Positions 14,903-23,438 of a stretch of DNA of 32,889 nucleotides are shown here, piece after piece. Position 1 is the first letter of the stretch. Every line of letters starts with the position of its first letter. Source of the DNA: Candidatus Schekmanbacteria bacterium (GTDB lineage Bacteria > SZUA-182); the NCBI GenBank assembly GCA_016235675.1, contig JACRJN010000141.1, positions 1 to 32,889 of the forward strand. Reading direction: 5' to 3'. The notes beneath the pieces were generated by a model that did no database searches, was not told where the DNA came from, and saw only the letters and a program-made list of their open reading frames with translations. Made by a program: the position numbers and the translations under genes.

Positions 14903-17749
14903 TTATAATACACTTTTCAAAAACTGACCAGTGTAGGAAACCGGATTTGCCGCGATTTCCTCCGGCGTGCCGCAGGCGATGATCTGCCCGCCCTTGTCGC
15001 CGCCTTCCGGGCCTAGATCGATCAGGTAATCGGCGGTTTTAAGAATGTCCAGGTTGTGTTCGATCACCAAGACGGTGTTGCCCGCTTCTACCAGGCGATT
15101 GAGCACCGCTAATAGCTTTTTGATGTCGTCGAAGTGCAGGCCGGTGGTCGGTTCGTCCAGGATGTAGAGGGTATTGCCGGTATCCCGGCGGCTCAGTTCC
15201 TTGGAAAGCTTCACCCGCTGCGCCTCGCCTCCGGAAAGGGTGGTTGCCGATTGTCCCAGCTTGACATACCCTAAGCCTACCTCATGCAAGGTTTGCAGCT
15301 TCCTGGCCACTTCCGGGATGTTCTCGAAAAAGCCCCAGGCTTGGGTAACGCTCATCTGAAGCACATCGCTGATGTTCTTGCCCTTGTATTTTATCTCCAG
15401 AGTCTCCCGGTTGTAGCGGGTGCCGTCGCACTGCTCGCATTTGACATAGATGTCGGCTAAAAAGTGCATCTCGATCTTGATGATGCCGTCCCCCTCGCAG
15501 GCCGGACAGCGTCCGCCCTTGACATTGAAGCTGTAGCGCCCCGGTTTGTAACCCCGCAGCCTGGATTCGGGCAATTCGGCAAACAGGTCGCGCAGGGGAG
15601 AGAAAAGCCCGGTATAAGTGGCCGGATTGGAGCGCGGAGTACGTCCGATGGGCGATTGATCGATGTCGATCACCTTGTCGATATGCTCCAACCCTGTGAT
15701 TTTCTTATGCTTGCCCGGTGGATCGCTGTTGCGGTAAAAGTGCCGCGCCAGCATCTTGTATAATATTTCGATAATCAGACTGCTTTTGCCCGACCCCGAC
15801 ACCCCGCTGACGCAAACAAACAGCCCCAGTGGAATTTTTACATCGACATTCTTTAGATTATGTTCCTGCGCCCCGGTAATTTCCAGATAACGCTTCTTCG
15901 GACGGCGGCGCTTGGCAGGGATAGGAATGCTCAGGCGTCCGGACAGGTATTGCCCGGTAAGGGAGGTGGGATGGCGCTTAATCTCCTCCGGAGTACCGCA
16001 GGCCACCACTTCACCGCCGTTAGCCCCGGCGCCCGGCCCTAAGTCAATCACATAATCGGCGCTTTCGATGGTCTCGGCATCATGCTCCACCACCAGCACG
16101 GTATTGCCCAATTCTTTCAGCCCTTTGAGGGTGTTGAGCAGACGGGCGTTGTCCCGCTGATGCAGGCCGATACTCGGTTCATCCAGGATATAGAGCACCC
16201 CCACTAAGCGTGAGCCGATCTGAGTGGCCAGACGGATGCGCTCCGATTCGCCGCCGGATAGCGTCCCGGCCTGACGCTCTAAAGTCAGATAATCCAGCCC
16301 GACATCAGCCAGAAAGGTCAGACGGTCGATGATCTCCTTAAATATTTGACAAGCGATGACTTGCTGTTGCGGGCTTAAAATCAGATGAACGAAAAACTCC
16401 AAAGCCTGGCGGATGGAAAGGCCGCAAACCTGGGAAATATTATGACCGTCCACCTTCACCGCCAGCGCTTCCGGCCTTAAACGCGCCCCGCTGCATTCCT
16501 GACAGGGACGACTGGACATGTATTTTTGAATTTGGTTGCGGATTTGCTGAGATTGGGTCTGCCGGAAGCGGCGCATCAGATTGGTGACCACCCCCTCGAA
16601 AGTTCCTACCCATTCCCATCGGCTGTTTTTGGTGCGGCTCTGCAAGCTATACATAATATCCTCGGTAGTGCCGTAGAGGATAATCTTTTGCTGCTCCGGC
16701 GAAAGAGAGACAAAGGGTGTGTTTAAGTCGATACCAAGCTGAACGGCAACAGAACGCAGTTTCTGCATATAAAAGGTATCCAGGCCGCCCCCCATTCCGT
16801 CCCAAGCCTTCAGCGCTCCTTCATTGATGGATTTATGCGGATCGGGGATAACCAGGTGCGGATCAAGCTCGATCTTCTCTCCCAGACCGTCACAGCCGGG
16901 ACAAGCTCCGTGCGGATTGTTGAAGGAGAAAAAGCGGGGCGTCATTTCAGGATAACTTACCCCGCAATCCACACAGGCCATCTTTTCGGAAAAGAGCCAG
17001 TCCTTTTGCTCATCCTCCGGCTGCCCTTTCTCCAGAATATTGATGATGACTAACCCTTCGCTCAGTTTGAGGGCGTTCTCCAGCGAATCGGCCAGACGCG
17101 TCCGGATGCCCTCCTTGACCATCAGGCGATCCACCGCCACCGCGATGTCGTGCTTCTTGTTCTTGTCCAGATCGGGCACTTCTTCCAGATTATAGAGTTT
17201 GCCGTCGATGCGGGCGCGCAGATACCCCTGCTTGTGCAACTCTCCCAACATCTGGCGATACTCCCCTTTGCGGCCGCGTACAATCGGCGAGAGCACCTGA
17301 AACTTGGTCTTCTCCGGCAGTTGCAGCACCTTATCCACAATCTGGGAGACGCTTTGCGAACTGATGATTTTGCCGCACTTGTAGCAGTAAGGCTGACCGA
17401 CGCGGGCGTAAAGCAGGCGCAGGTAATCGTAAATTTCGGTGATGGTGCCGACGGTTGAGCGCGGGTTTTTGGAGGTGGTCTTCTGCTCGATCGATATGGC
17501 CGGAGACAGCCCCTCGATGGACTCCACCTGCGGCTTTTCCATCTGCTCCAAAAACTGCCGGGCATAAGCCGACAGCGATTCCACATAACGGCGCTGCCCC
17601 TCGGCATAGATGGTGTCGAAAGCCAGCGAAGACTTGCCCGAACCGCTCAAACCGGTGATGACGACTAATTTATCGCGCGGGATCGTAAGATCGATGTTCT
17701 TCAGATTATGCTCCCTGGCGCCGCGGATGACGATTTCTGATGTGGACAT
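14903..17749 (-). CDS. uvrA: Excinuclease ABC subunit A
   Basis: The product is 948 aa, full length. It is the damage-recognition ATPase of nucleotide excision repair, working with UvrB and UvrC. It has two ABC modules: Walker [13 protein letters not shown] near residue 36 and [10 protein letters not shown] in the second half, with signatures [13 protein letters not shown] and [12 protein letters not shown]. The zinc modules show CVDC...CPGC in the first half and CPACEGDG...CEQCDG in the second. AGGAAA precedes the ATG. The gene is single, with repeats on both sides. No frameshift is visible. Confidence 0.98.
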   Translation of the reverse strand: MSTSEIVIRGAREHNLKNIDLTIPRDKLVVITGLSGSGKSSLAFDTIYAEGQRRYVESLSAYARQFLEQMEKPQVESIEGLSPAISIEQKTTSKNPRSTVGTITEIYDYLRLLYARVGQPYCYKCGKIISSQSVSQIVDKVLQLPEKTKFQVLSPIVRGRKGEYRQMLGELHKQGYLRARIDGKLYNLEEVPDLDKNKKHDIAVAVDRLMVKEGIRTRLADSLENALKLSEGLVIINILEKGQPEDEQKDWLFSEKMACVDCGVSYPEMTPRFFSFNNPHGACPGCDGLGEKIELDPHLVIPDPHKSINEGALKAWDGMGGGLDTFYMQKLRSVAVQLGIDLNTPFVSLSPEQQKIILYGTTEDIMYSLQSRTKNSRWEWVGTFEGVVTNLMRRFRQTQSQQIRNQIQKYMSSRPCQECSGARLRPEALAVKVDGHNISQVCGLSIRQALEFFVHLILSPQQQVIACQIFKEIIDRLTFLADVGLDYLTLERQAGTLSGGESERIRLATQIGSRLVGVLYILDEPSIGLHQRDNARLLNTLKGLKELGNTVLVVEHDAETIESADYVIDLGPGAGANGGEVVACGTPEEIKRHPTSLTGQYLSGRLSIPIPAKRRRPKKRYLEITGAQEHNLKNVDVKIPLGLFVCVSGVSGSGKSSLIIEILYKMLARHFYRNSDPPGKHKKITGLEHIDKVIDIDQSPIGRTPRSNPATYTGLFSPLRDLFAELPESRLRGYKPGRYSFNVKGGRCPACEGDGIIKIEMHFLADIYVKCEQCDGTRYNRETLEIKYKGKNISDVLQMSVTQAWGFFENIPEVARKLQTLHEVGLGYVKLGQSATTLSGGEAQRVKLSKELSRRDTGNTLYILDEPTTGLHFDDIKKLLAVLNRLVEAGNTVLVIEHNLDILKTADYLIDLGPEGGDKGGQIIACGTPEEIAANPVSYTGQFLKSVL

Positions 17750-17780
17750 GAAAATTTCCTGTTAGGGATGTTTCAATGGG

Positions 17781-17863
17781 TGTTTCGGTGTGAGGACACA
17801 CCGAAACATCAATAGGTGGGCACAGCCCACCCTACATTGGTAGCACAGGCTTCCAGCCTGTGA
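17781..17863. repeat. Tandem array of three different repeat arms upstream of uvrA
   Basis: Three pieces follow in order: a family E hairpin (17781-17808, TGTTTCGGTGTG / CACACCGAAACA), a GGTGGGCACAGCCCACCCTAC arm (17815-17835), and a GGTAGCACAGGCTTCCAGCC arm (17839-17863). The last two are single copies of outer arms that occur as pairs at 1085/1326 and 12559/12693. The rest of 17864-18015 shows no gene I can support. Confidence 0.8.
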
Positions 17864-18015
17864 TGCCCAGGCAAAATGCCTGTGCCGCCGGATATAGGGA
17901 TAAATCGGAAACCCCACAAAAAGCCTTCTCAGCTTTATACCACACTTTGACCGGGAAATAAAGCCATTGATTGTTTCATACTTTTTAAACCGAAACATCA
18001 AAGAAAAAACAAATA

Positions 18016-18050
18016 AAAAAGGCGTCTTCACTTTTGTGAGACGCCTTTTT
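18016..18050 (-). terminator. Intrinsic terminator downstream of purE-tsaC
   Basis: AAAAAGGCGTCT (18016-18027) pairs with AGACGCCTTTTT (18039-18050). Extra CAC/GTG pairing closes the loop. Read on the minus strand it is followed by a long T-tract, so it would end the purE-tsaC transcript before uvrA. Confidence 0.85.
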
Positions 18051-18067
18051 ATAGCCTATAATTTTTA

Positions 18068-18256
18068 AGCAGCGTAGAAATAGGGAGACCTTTTTGTTTG
18101 CATCAGGAAAAAATCTTAAACTCCGTAGTTCCAGCCCTTTAGGGCTGAATTTCCAGGGCTAAAGCCCTGGCACTACGGCGGGGAAATATGTCTATGCTTC
18201 GCGGCATCCTAATAATATGTACGTTACCAGGTCTCCTATTAAAAACGCCACCAAAT
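18068..18256. repeat. Family A element carrying core C instead of core B
   Basis: The left end is GCGTAGAAATAGGGAGACC (18072-18090). The right end (18230-18255), read in inverse, is TTTGGTGGCGTTTTTAATAG followed by GAGACC. These are the same termini as the elements at 1161, 21609 and 27359. The interior, however, is a core C palindrome (18123-18178, CCGTAGTTCCAGCC...GGCACTACGG). The right terminus abuts the tsaC stop codon. Confidence 0.82.
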
Positions 18257-18891
18257 TATTCAAAAATGAATCCCGCAGCCTGCAAAACCTTAGGAGCGAT
18301 AGCACCGCTGCGGATTAAACGGAATGGATGGGCGGTTACGTCTAATATGGTGGAATCCAGCCCCCGTTCGCTTTCTCCAGCGTCGATTATTAAATCCAGT
18401 CCCTGGGGGAAATAGGCGGCTACTTCACGGGCAGAAAATGGGCTGGGATAACCGGAGGGGTTGGCGCTGGTGGCGGTAAGGGGGGTAGCGGCTAAATCGA
18501 TTAAGGCGCAGGCTGTTTTATTGTCCGGGAAGCGGATGGCGATTTTGCCGCTGGCACCGATAGCTAGATTTTTTAAGCTTTCACAGGCAGGGAAAATAAG
18601 CGTAAGCGGCCCCGGCCAAAATTTGTCGGTTAAATCCTTTACCCAAGACGGATAATCCGCCGCCAACAACCCTAATTGAGCTGTTTTACTGATGAGCAAT
18701 ATCAAAGGCTTGTCGTAATCCCGCCCTTTGAGCCGGTAGATTTTTTCTACTGCCTGATAATCGGAGGGATTGACCGCCAGACCATAAGAGGTATCGGTGG
18801 GGAAAGCCACGACGCCGCCGTGACGGATGATTTGGGCTGCCTGGGTTAAAAGGTGTGGTTCAGGATTTTGGGGGTTGATTTTTAATAGCAT
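18256..18891 (-). CDS. tsaC: L-threonylcarbamoyladenylate synthase (TsaC/YwlC type)
   Basis: The product is 211 aa, a YrdC-domain protein. VVAFPTDTSYGLAVNP, KGRDYDKPLILLIS, FWPGPLTLIFP and TATSANPSGYPSP are the family motifs. It makes threonylcarbamoyl-AMP, the precursor of t6A37 in tRNAs that read ANN codons. The C-terminal Sua5 domain is absent, so this is the short form. It starts 5 bp after purE on the same strand. Its stop codon touches a repeat terminus. Confidence 0.94.
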   Translation of the reverse strand: MLLKINPQNPEPHLLTQAAQIIRHGGVVAFPTDTSYGLAVNPSDYQAVEKIYRLKGRDYDKPLILLISKTAQLGLLAADYPSWVKDLTDKFWPGPLTLIFPACESLKNLAIGASGKIAIRFPDNKTACALIDLAATPLTATSANPSGYPSPFSAREVAAYFPQGLDLIIDAGESERGLDSTILDVTAHPFRLIRSGAIAPKVLQAAGFIFE

Positions 18892-18896
18892 TGCCC

Positions 18897-19394
18897 CTAC
18901 CCTAAGCCGGCCAAAACGGCGTCGATTTTAAAAGCTACGTTTTGCTCCATTATCTCTTTCAGACGGGTTAATTTCCCCTGAATCTGCGGGTATTTCAGCG
19001 CTAATATCTGGGCGCTCAGTATTGCCGAATTAGTCGCCCCAAATTCACCGGCGGCCAGCGTTGCCACCGGCACACCCTTGGGCATTTGCGCCATGGCCAG
19101 TAATGAATCGAACCCGTTGAAGGGGGGTACGTTGATCGGCACGCCGATTACCGGTAAAATTGTATGGGCGGCGATTACTCCGGCCAAATGCGCCGCGCCT
19201 CCCGCTCCGGCGATTATCACCTCAATCCCCTGCCCTGGCGCTCCCGTTGCCAATTCCAGTGTTCTTTGCGGGGATCGATGGGCGGAAGATATTTCCACCT
19301 GCACTTCGATACCCAACGCCGGCCATAATTTCAAGGCATCGCCGAATAACGGCAAATCGGAATTACTTCCTAAAACCAGTAAAACTTTGGGCAA
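18897..19394 (-). CDS. purE: N5-carboxyaminoimidazole ribonucleotide mutase (class I PurE)
   Basis: The product is 165 aa. VLGSNSDLPLF, SSAHRSPQRTLEL, IAGAGGAAHLAGV and PINVPPFNGFDSLLAMAQMP are the PurE signatures. It isomerises N5-CAIR to CAIR in purine synthesis. The start is TTG (19392-19394), supported by GGGAGG 9 nt upstream and by homologues starting at this point. purK is not in the window. It forms a two-gene unit with tsaC. Confidence 0.95.
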   Translation of the reverse strand: MPKVLLVLGSNSDLPLFGDALKLWPALGIEVQVEISSAHRSPQRTLELATGAPGQGIEVIIAGAGGAAHLAGVIAAHTILPVIGVPINVPPFNGFDSLLAMAQMPKGVPVATLAAGEFGATNSAILSAQILALKYPQIQGKLTRLKEIMEQNVAFKIDAVLAGLG

Positions 19395-19419
19395 AACTTT
19401 AATCCTCCCGATTATTAAT

Positions 19420-19488
19420 CGAGGTACGAGGTACGAGATACGAGATACGGAATTACAAGAAATCGTTTTCTCGTACCTCGTATCTCGA
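19420..19488. repeat. Word-repeat palindrome (GAGGTACGAGGTACGAGATAC type)
   Basis: The left arm is tandem GAGGTACGA / GAGATACGA words (CGAGGTACGAGGTACGAGAT...). The right arm TCGTACCTCGTATCTCG is the inverse. It lies between purE and the anti-sigma-like gene and ends 10 bp from that gene's stop codon. Confidence 0.78.
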
Positions 19489-19497
19489 AGAATTTTC

Positions 19498-20157
19498 TTA
19501 AGCCTGTTTTAACACCTTAGAATAAACCATCTCCCCGCTTTTCCAAATCGACACCCGATAATCCCCTTGCTGGATAACCTGTTTTTCCCCGCTCCAATGT
19601 TTTAATTCGGCCTCATCCTCAGGAAGCAGATATAAAGAACCGGCCAGTCCTGCTTCTTCAAAGAGGATAAACGCAGCTTCGACATCGCCCAAGCTGCATT
19701 TATTCCAATTAAGTCTGTTATTATACAATACATCATTGGTAAATGGAATATCCGCGATAACTTTCGGCTTGGGGAATTTTAGTTTTTTATCGGTTATCAA
19801 TTGCTTATTCTTGTCAATCAGGCCAAGATGGTGTTGTAGCGAACTAACCGCCAGCCAGTTTAATTTTTGGGCGATAGGTTCATGAGTCGGCAGGTCTTGA
19901 TCGCGATAAAACCATTCGTCGCCGTCGCTGGTTAAATCCGCGTACTTTGCCGTAATCTTTTCCCTCAGTAATAATGGGACGGAAATATTTGCCATCCGAT
20001 CTTTAATCAATTCATCCAGTTTTTGCGACAGTTGAAATTTCCCCCGGCAAGCAGCGCAAATTTGCAGATGATTAATCAAATCTGAAAATTGCGGTTCGGA
20101 AGTATATAGAGCAGGCAGTAGCTCCATTTGTATAGCAAATAGCGAACATTCTCCCAT
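19498..20157 (-). CDS. Zinc-finger anti-sigma-factor-like protein
   Basis: The product is 219 aa. A zinc-binding anti-sigma motif, H-x3-C-x2-C, is present as HLQICAAC (His30, Cys34, Cys37). It follows directly after an ECF sigma gene in the order sigma then anti-sigma. I see no transmembrane segment, so the protein would be soluble. The C-terminal 150 residues are mixed alpha/beta (LYLLPEDEAELKHWS, QQGDYRVSIWKSGEMVYSKV) and resemble a small sensor or regulatory domain, which I do not recognise. The ATG at 20155-20157 has a strong GGAGGGGG site; the ORF-track start is upstream of this. The function is inferred from motif and position. Confidence 0.72.
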   Translation of the reverse strand: MGECSLFAIQMELLPALYTSEPQFSDLINHLQICAACRGKFQLSQKLDELIKDRMANISVPLLLREKITAKYADLTSDGDEWFYRDQDLPTHEPIAQKLNWLAVSSLQHHLGLIDKNKQLITDKKLKFPKPKVIADIPFTNDVLYNNRLNWNKCSLGDVEAAFILFEEAGLAGSLYLLPEDEAELKHWSGEKQVIQQGDYRVSIWKSGEMVYSKVLKQA

Positions 20158-20207
20158 CGTATCCCCCTCCCGATTGTACATATACCAGTTACCAACAGGT
20201 TATTTAT

Positions 20208-20726
20208 CTACAGCGATTTAGTCAACTCCTTTTTCAGATAAATCTTGGCGCGCGCTATCCGGGACATTACCGTACCGATCGGGATTTTCAGCATATCGGC
20301 GATTTCCTGGTAGGAAAACTCCCCTAAATAAGAAAGCACCAAGGGAACTTTATAACGTTTGTCAAGTTTATTTAAAGTGTTTTGCAATTCCCCGTCTATT
20401 ACATGCCGTAATTGTTTTTCGCCGATGGATTTAATATGATCTATGTCGTAATTGGAATCCTCGAAATCAACAATCGTGTAACGCTTGCTGCGTTCGATTT
20501 CTTTAAGATACAAGCGGCGCATGATCATAAATAACCAACTGCGGCATTTGGCCAAATCCCGTAATTGCGAAAATTTTTCAAAAGCCACCTGAAACGTTTC
20601 CTGCGTCAAATCCTCGGCATCAGTGGCATTCCCGCAAAAACGATAGGCGGATTTATAGATAAAATCCAAATGTGGCAAGGCTATTTTTTCAAAATTTGTA
20701 ACGGGCGCTTCCTGTTTTAGAAACAT
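20208..20726 (-). CDS. ECF-type RNA polymerase sigma factor
   Basis: The product is 172 aa, with only sigma regions 2 and 4. Region 2 contains DAEDLTQETFQVAFEKF and the RSWLFMIMRRLYLKEIERSK helix. Region 4 is an HTH: LGEFSYQEIADMLKIPIGTV followed by MSRIARAK. It directs RNA polymerase to a dedicated promoter set. The anti-sigma-like gene starts 50 bp downstream. Its own promoter looks like a vegetative sigma70 site rather than an ECF one, so classical autoregulation is not evident. Likely targets could include the nearby surface protein genes, but no shared motif is established. Confidence 0.92.
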   Translation of the reverse strand: MFLKQEAPVTNFEKIALPHLDFIYKSAYRFCGNATDAEDLTQETFQVAFEKFSQLRDLAKCRSWLFMIMRRLYLKEIERSKRYTIVDFEDSNYDIDHIKSIGEKQLRHVIDGELQNTLNKLDKRYKVPLVLSYLGEFSYQEIADMLKIPIGTVMSRIARAKIYLKKELTKSL

Positions 20727-20767
20727 TTAGGTACTCGAAAGATAAATATTTATAATGGAATATTTAA

Positions 20768-20796
20768 ATAATAAATATAATCGGTAAATTTGTCAA
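20768..20796 (-). promoter_or_regulatory. Sigma70-type promoter of the ECF sigma operon
   Basis: On the minus strand, TTGACA (20791-20796), a 17-bp spacer and TATTAT (20768-20773) give 11 of 12 consensus bases. The start would lie about 35 nt before the ATG. A second TTGACA on the plus strand (20803-20808) with TATCGT 17 bp on could drive the opposite direction. Beyond it, 20832-21060 shows no gene I recognise, only a CCCCAAACC / GGTTTGGGG hairpin at 20871-20900. Confidence 0.75.
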
Positions 20797-21070
20797 TCTC
20801 GCTTGACAAAAAGGTTTAAATAACGTATCGTATAAGTTACTTTTTTGACCGTTTAAAGTATAACCTGCATCCCCAAACCCGACGCGGCTTTGGTTTGGGG
20901 CAAAGTGGTAGTCACTGTGCGCTCCGCTGATTTTCTTCCGCTGACCAACCTTTGTAGTTTACGAAGAGATTGTTTTTGATGTACAATTAAGTGCTGATTG
21001 GTTTTCGTTAAGGAATTTGCAGAAATAAGGAATAATGGATAAGTGACAATGGATAATGGATAATTTTTTG

Positions 21071-21132
21071 TTTCGGCTTGTCCCCAAGCCGAAACACGCA
21101 CGTGGGACTTTCGGCCTGGGGACAAGCCGAAA
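21071..21132. repeat. Family E-like double hairpin (TTTCGGCTTGTCCCC)
   Basis: TTTCGGCTTGTCCCCAAGCC and GGGGACAAGCCGAAA are inverse, with each arm itself partly palindromic. The scaffold matches TTTCGGCGTGTCCCCACGCC at 27560. A single-arm CGCAGAG-type repeat (21157-21196) follows and ends just before the next gene's ribosome-binding site. Confidence 0.75.
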
Positions 21133-21221
21133 GAAACAAGCATTATTATTTTTAACCAATTCTTCTCTGCGCCCTTTGCGCCTCTGCGGTGAACATATCA
21201 TTCAGAAAGGAAAGCAGCGAC

Positions 21222-21500
21222 ATGTCGAAAACAATTGAGGAAATTACCATCAATTACGAAGAAGACGGAGAGCTTTTGGTCAAGGAACTGGAAAAGGAAG
21301 TTTTAACCAAGGGCGCCTGGACTACTATCATGTTTTTGTATCAGGATTTAGACCGCAAAACCAAGGAATACGGCGCCAGGCAAATTTCCATCAGGCGGTA
21401 TCGAAAGATGAACGGCGAATATCGCCAGCAAAGTAAATTCAACATCAGCAGTGAAAAGCAAGCCAAGCAAATAGTTGATATTATAAATAAGTGGTGTTGA
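21222..21500 (+). CDS. Conserved small protein of unknown function
   Basis: The product is 92 aa and highly charged. The central segment GAWTTIMFLYQDLDRKTKEY and the basic strand RQISIRRYRKMNGEYRQQSK look strongly constrained. The C-terminal helix (SEKQAKQIVDIINKW) ends with Trp-Cys. It has no signal peptide or membrane segment. The composition suggests a compact alpha/beta protein, perhaps nucleic-acid binding, but I cannot name a family. I chose the ATG at 21222, with AAAGGAAAG upstream; the ORF-track start is inside a repeat. A strong terminator follows, so it is a monocistronic, real gene. Confidence 0.82.
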   Translation: MSKTIEEITINYEEDGELLVKELEKEVLTKGAWTTIMFLYQDLDRKTKEYGARQISIRRYRKMNGEYRQQSKFNISSEKQAKQIVDIINKWC

Positions 21501-21547
21501 TATTGAGAAATATTTTAAGCTGAGTTAAATGTATTTATCTATAAAAC

Positions 21548-21588
21548 AAAGGGCTGCATCCTTTTGAAGATAAAGATGCAGCCCTTTT
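21548..21588. terminator. Strong bidirectional intrinsic terminator
   Basis: AAAGGGCTGCATC (21548-21560) pairs perfectly with GATGCAGCCCTTT (21575-21587). T-rich DNA flanks the plus side (TTTTCAT) and the minus side (TTTGTTTTAT). It separates the convergent 92-aa gene and the first PEP-CTERM gene. Confidence 0.85.
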
Positions 21589-21608
21589 CATAAAACACTT
21601 GGTAAATA

Positions 21609-21774
21609 TTTGGTAGCGTTCTCAATAGGAGACCCTGACGCGTCATTGCGAGCGGAGCGAAGCAATCTCCAGGCGAGCGTATGAGATTGCTTCGGCGATA
21701 AGGCTGCCTCGCAATGACATTTTTCAGCCGGAACAAATTTATTGCTCAAGTCTCTGTATCTCTACGCTATCAAA
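21609..21774. repeat. Family A element with core B
   Basis: The ends TTTGGTAGCGTTCTCAATAG (left) and ...CTCTACGCTATCAAA (right) flank core B (21642-21718, GTCATTGCGAGCGGAGCGAA ... CTCGCAATGAC). It lies 7 bp beyond the stop codon of the PEP-CTERM gene. Confidence 0.85.
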
Positions 21775-21781
21775 TATTTAA

Positions 21782-22408
21782 CTAATTTCTCTTCTTTTTC
21801 AATCCGAGCAGCCCAATTAATCCGGAACCCAGCAATAACATGGTAGTCGGTTCGGGAATAGGGGTCAGAATCTGGTATTCGCCATAACCGGAACCTGGTT
21901 GCAGCGCACTTCCCCAGATCCAATGGGCACTCGTGTCAATGCCGGCAATATACCCCCAGGGGCTGCTTCCGTGGGGAATACTATCAGTTACGGGCGTCCA
22001 GACGGCATTGGCAACATAGGCTGAAACCTCAGCTACGGAAGGAACTGGAGTGGGGGCATTCAAATCATTGAAGGTTAAGAACTTTTTCCAATTCCCTGGT
22101 TTGGTCAGGATAGTTTGCGTGGTGGAACCGTCATCAATCACAAATTGTCCAAGAACGCCCTGGGCTGCGAGGTTATCACTCCAGACGGCCAGATACAAAC
22201 GGTCATCGGGATTAATAGAAAAGGTGAAAGTTTCCGCATTATACCACCATGTCCCTTGCCCGACAAGGGTATGTACCGAATTTCCCGTTCCTACATATAA
22301 CGCATAATGATTATCTGCCGTAACGGTAGCCGTAACGCTGGCAGCCTGAACCGCTGTAACTGTAAACACTGCCAGTACACTGCAAAATGCCGTGAGAAGT
22401 TTTTTCAT
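21782..22408 (-). CDS. PEP-CTERM sorting domain surface/secreted protein
   Basis: The product is 208 aa. It has a Sec signal peptide at about 1-22 (MKKLLTAFCSVLAVF...VQA) and a C-terminal PEP-CTERM tail: PIPEPTTM, a hydrophobic stretch (LLLGSGLIGLLGL) and the basic end KKKRN. In known systems an exosortase removes this tail and exports the protein. The middle (HYALYVGTG, FSINPDDRLYLAVWSD, STTQTILTKPGNW) is a beta-rich extracellular domain I do not recognise. AAGGAGGG precedes the ATG. It is divergent from a second PEP-CTERM gene. No exosortase gene is in the window. Confidence 0.88.
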   Translation of the reverse strand: MKKLLTAFCSVLAVFTVTAVQAASVTATVTADNHYALYVGTGNSVHTLVGQGTWWYNAETFTFSINPDDRLYLAVWSDNLAAQGVLGQFVIDDGSTTQTILTKPGNWKKFLTFNDLNAPTPVPSVAEVSAYVANAVWTPVTDSIPHGSSPWGYIAGIDTSAHWIWGSALQPGSGYGEYQILTPIPEPTTMLLLGSGLIGLLGLKKKRN

Positions 22409-22551
22409 GCTTGTTCCCTCCTTGAATATTAGTTGCCCGCTTACATAATAATAATGCTATGCTCACACAAAATAGTACTCTTGTCAATATAAAAAACTCT
22501 TGATGTGACAGAAAAATGCTATTAATATTTGCACCGAAAAGCATTTTATCC

Positions 22552-22588
22552 TTGACAATTTAATTAACATAAATTACCATCATATAAT
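22552..22588 (+). promoter_or_regulatory. Promoter region of the second PEP-CTERM gene
   Basis: TTGACA at 22552-22557 has TACCAT 17 bp downstream (22575-22580). A better -10, TATAAT, is at 22583-22588 but at a 25-bp distance. One of these probably drives the gene. The 210-bp divergent region also holds a TTGACA on the minus strand near 22483 without a clean -10. Confidence 0.45.
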
Positions 22589-22618
22589 TAACGATAACCA
22601 GGAAGGAGGTGACCTGAA

Positions 22619-23146
22619 TTGAAAAAAATATTTGTTTATCTGCTTGCGGCGCTGACGATAAGTTTATTCGCCATATCCAGTTCTTTTGCCGCTCCGGTAA
22701 TTGGCGGGCAAGTATACTCATTAGGAGGCGAGATTGTGGTCGAAGTACTCCCGGCATCCGCCGGCTATACCAGTGAGTTACATCTTTACTCGCCGGCCAG
22801 CCAGTACATTGCTACAAACCGTGAGATTGGTAAAGTGGTTAACCTGGGTTCTTTCCCCTTTGGGAATGAATTAATTTTTGGAATTTATGTCCAAAATACC
22901 GGAAATACATTTTTGATGGGGCCAGGTACGCGTAATCCCGACAATATACCGCACGCCGCAGTAGAATTTATCGCTCCCGGCCAGGCAATCGTCGGTTTTG
23001 AAGACCTTTGGGGCGGCGGAGATCGTGATTATAACGATAATATGTTCCTCTTCCGCGGCTCAGTCGCTCCAATCCCGGAGCCTGCTACTATGTTTTTGCT
23101 TGGTTCCGGTCTAATCGGTCTGATCGGCTATAAAAAAAGAAAGTAA
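22619..23146 (+). CDS. PEP-CTERM protein with DUF4114 domain
   Basis: The product is 175 aa. It has a signal peptide to about residue 24 (MKKIFVYLLAALTISLF...SFA). A DUF4114 domain closes with the acidic word GFEDLWGGGDRDYNDNMF, a likely calcium site. The PEP-CTERM tail is PIPEPATMFLLGSGLIGLIG followed by YKKRK. The start is TTG (22619-22621), clearly marked by a perfect AAGGAGGTGA 6 nt upstream. Its tail is nearly the same as that of the divergent neighbour, so both should be handled by one exosortase. A terminator hairpin follows. Confidence 0.88.
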   Translation: MKKIFVYLLAALTISLFAISSSFAAPVIGGQVYSLGGEIVVEVLPASAGYTSELHLYSPASQYIATNREIGKVVNLGSFPFGNELIFGIYVQNTGNTFLMGPGTRNPDNIPHAAVEFIAPGQAIVGFEDLWGGGDRDYNDNMFLFRGSVAPIPEPATMFLLGSGLIGLIGYKKRK

Positions 23147-23163
23147 TCTCCTCAAATTCAGTT

Positions 23164-23196
23164 GTTACCCCCTATCTAAAATTGGTAGGGGGTAAC
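23164..23196 (+). terminator. Hairpin terminator after the DUF4114 PEP-CTERM gene
   Basis: GTTACCCCCTA (23164-23174) and TAGGGGGTAAC (23186-23196) pair perfectly over 11 bp. The following CCATTTATTCTT is only moderately T-rich. Confidence 0.7.
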
Positions 23197-23291
23197 CCAT
23201 TTATTCTTACCGAATTAAATCTTTACCAGTAAAAACAAAGGTGTTGTATACTGGCCTTATAATACTAATTCGCTTTCAAATGTAGCAGAAA

Positions 23292-23429
23292 GCTGTCAGG
23301 AGGAAACTCCTGACAGCACAGCGCTTGTGGCGTCAGGAGTTTCCTCCTGACGCTTATTCACACGCCGAAACTATCAAGGGGAAACGTTACCCCTTTAAAG
23401 GTTTCGGTGTGAGGACACACCGAAACATC
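23292..23429. repeat. Hairpin cluster: two CAGGAG hairpins plus a family E element
   Basis: GCTGTCAGGAG-GAAA-CTCCTGACAGC (23292-23317) is a perfect 11-bp stem. GCGTCAGGAG-TTTC-CTCCTGACGC (23330-23353) is a second one whose loop is the inverse of the first. A family E copy follows (to 23429), with GGAAACGTTACCCCTTTA and GGTTTCGGTGTGAGGACACA; the same order of words recurs at 27556-27638. Confidence 0.8.
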
Positions 23430-23438
23430 GAGAAAAAA

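Noticed and set aside
14903-17749. Several antisense ORFs of 60-161 aa within uvrA
   Set aside because: They are shadows of the conserved uvrA frame on the GC-rich strand, with no start signals of their own.
17762-18031. 89-aa minus-strand ORF
   Set aside because: It runs through family E and GGTAGCACAGG repeat arms and the terminator; the peptide (SQAGSLCYQ) is repeat-encoded, as in the false extension of the M20 peptidase.
20853-21143. Minus-strand 96-aa ORF upstream of the ECF sigma gene
   Set aside because: Most of it translates the TTTCGGCTTGTCCCC repeat and TGGATAA words; the remainder has no recognisable domain or ribosome-binding site.
21539-21736. ORF with the peptide CFAPLAMTRQ / RHCERSEAIS-like words (also 27312-27497 and 30800-31012)
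   Set aside because: These frames are translations of the core B palindrome (GTCATTGCGAG...), which reads open on both strands. No ribosome-binding site or conserved protein is present.
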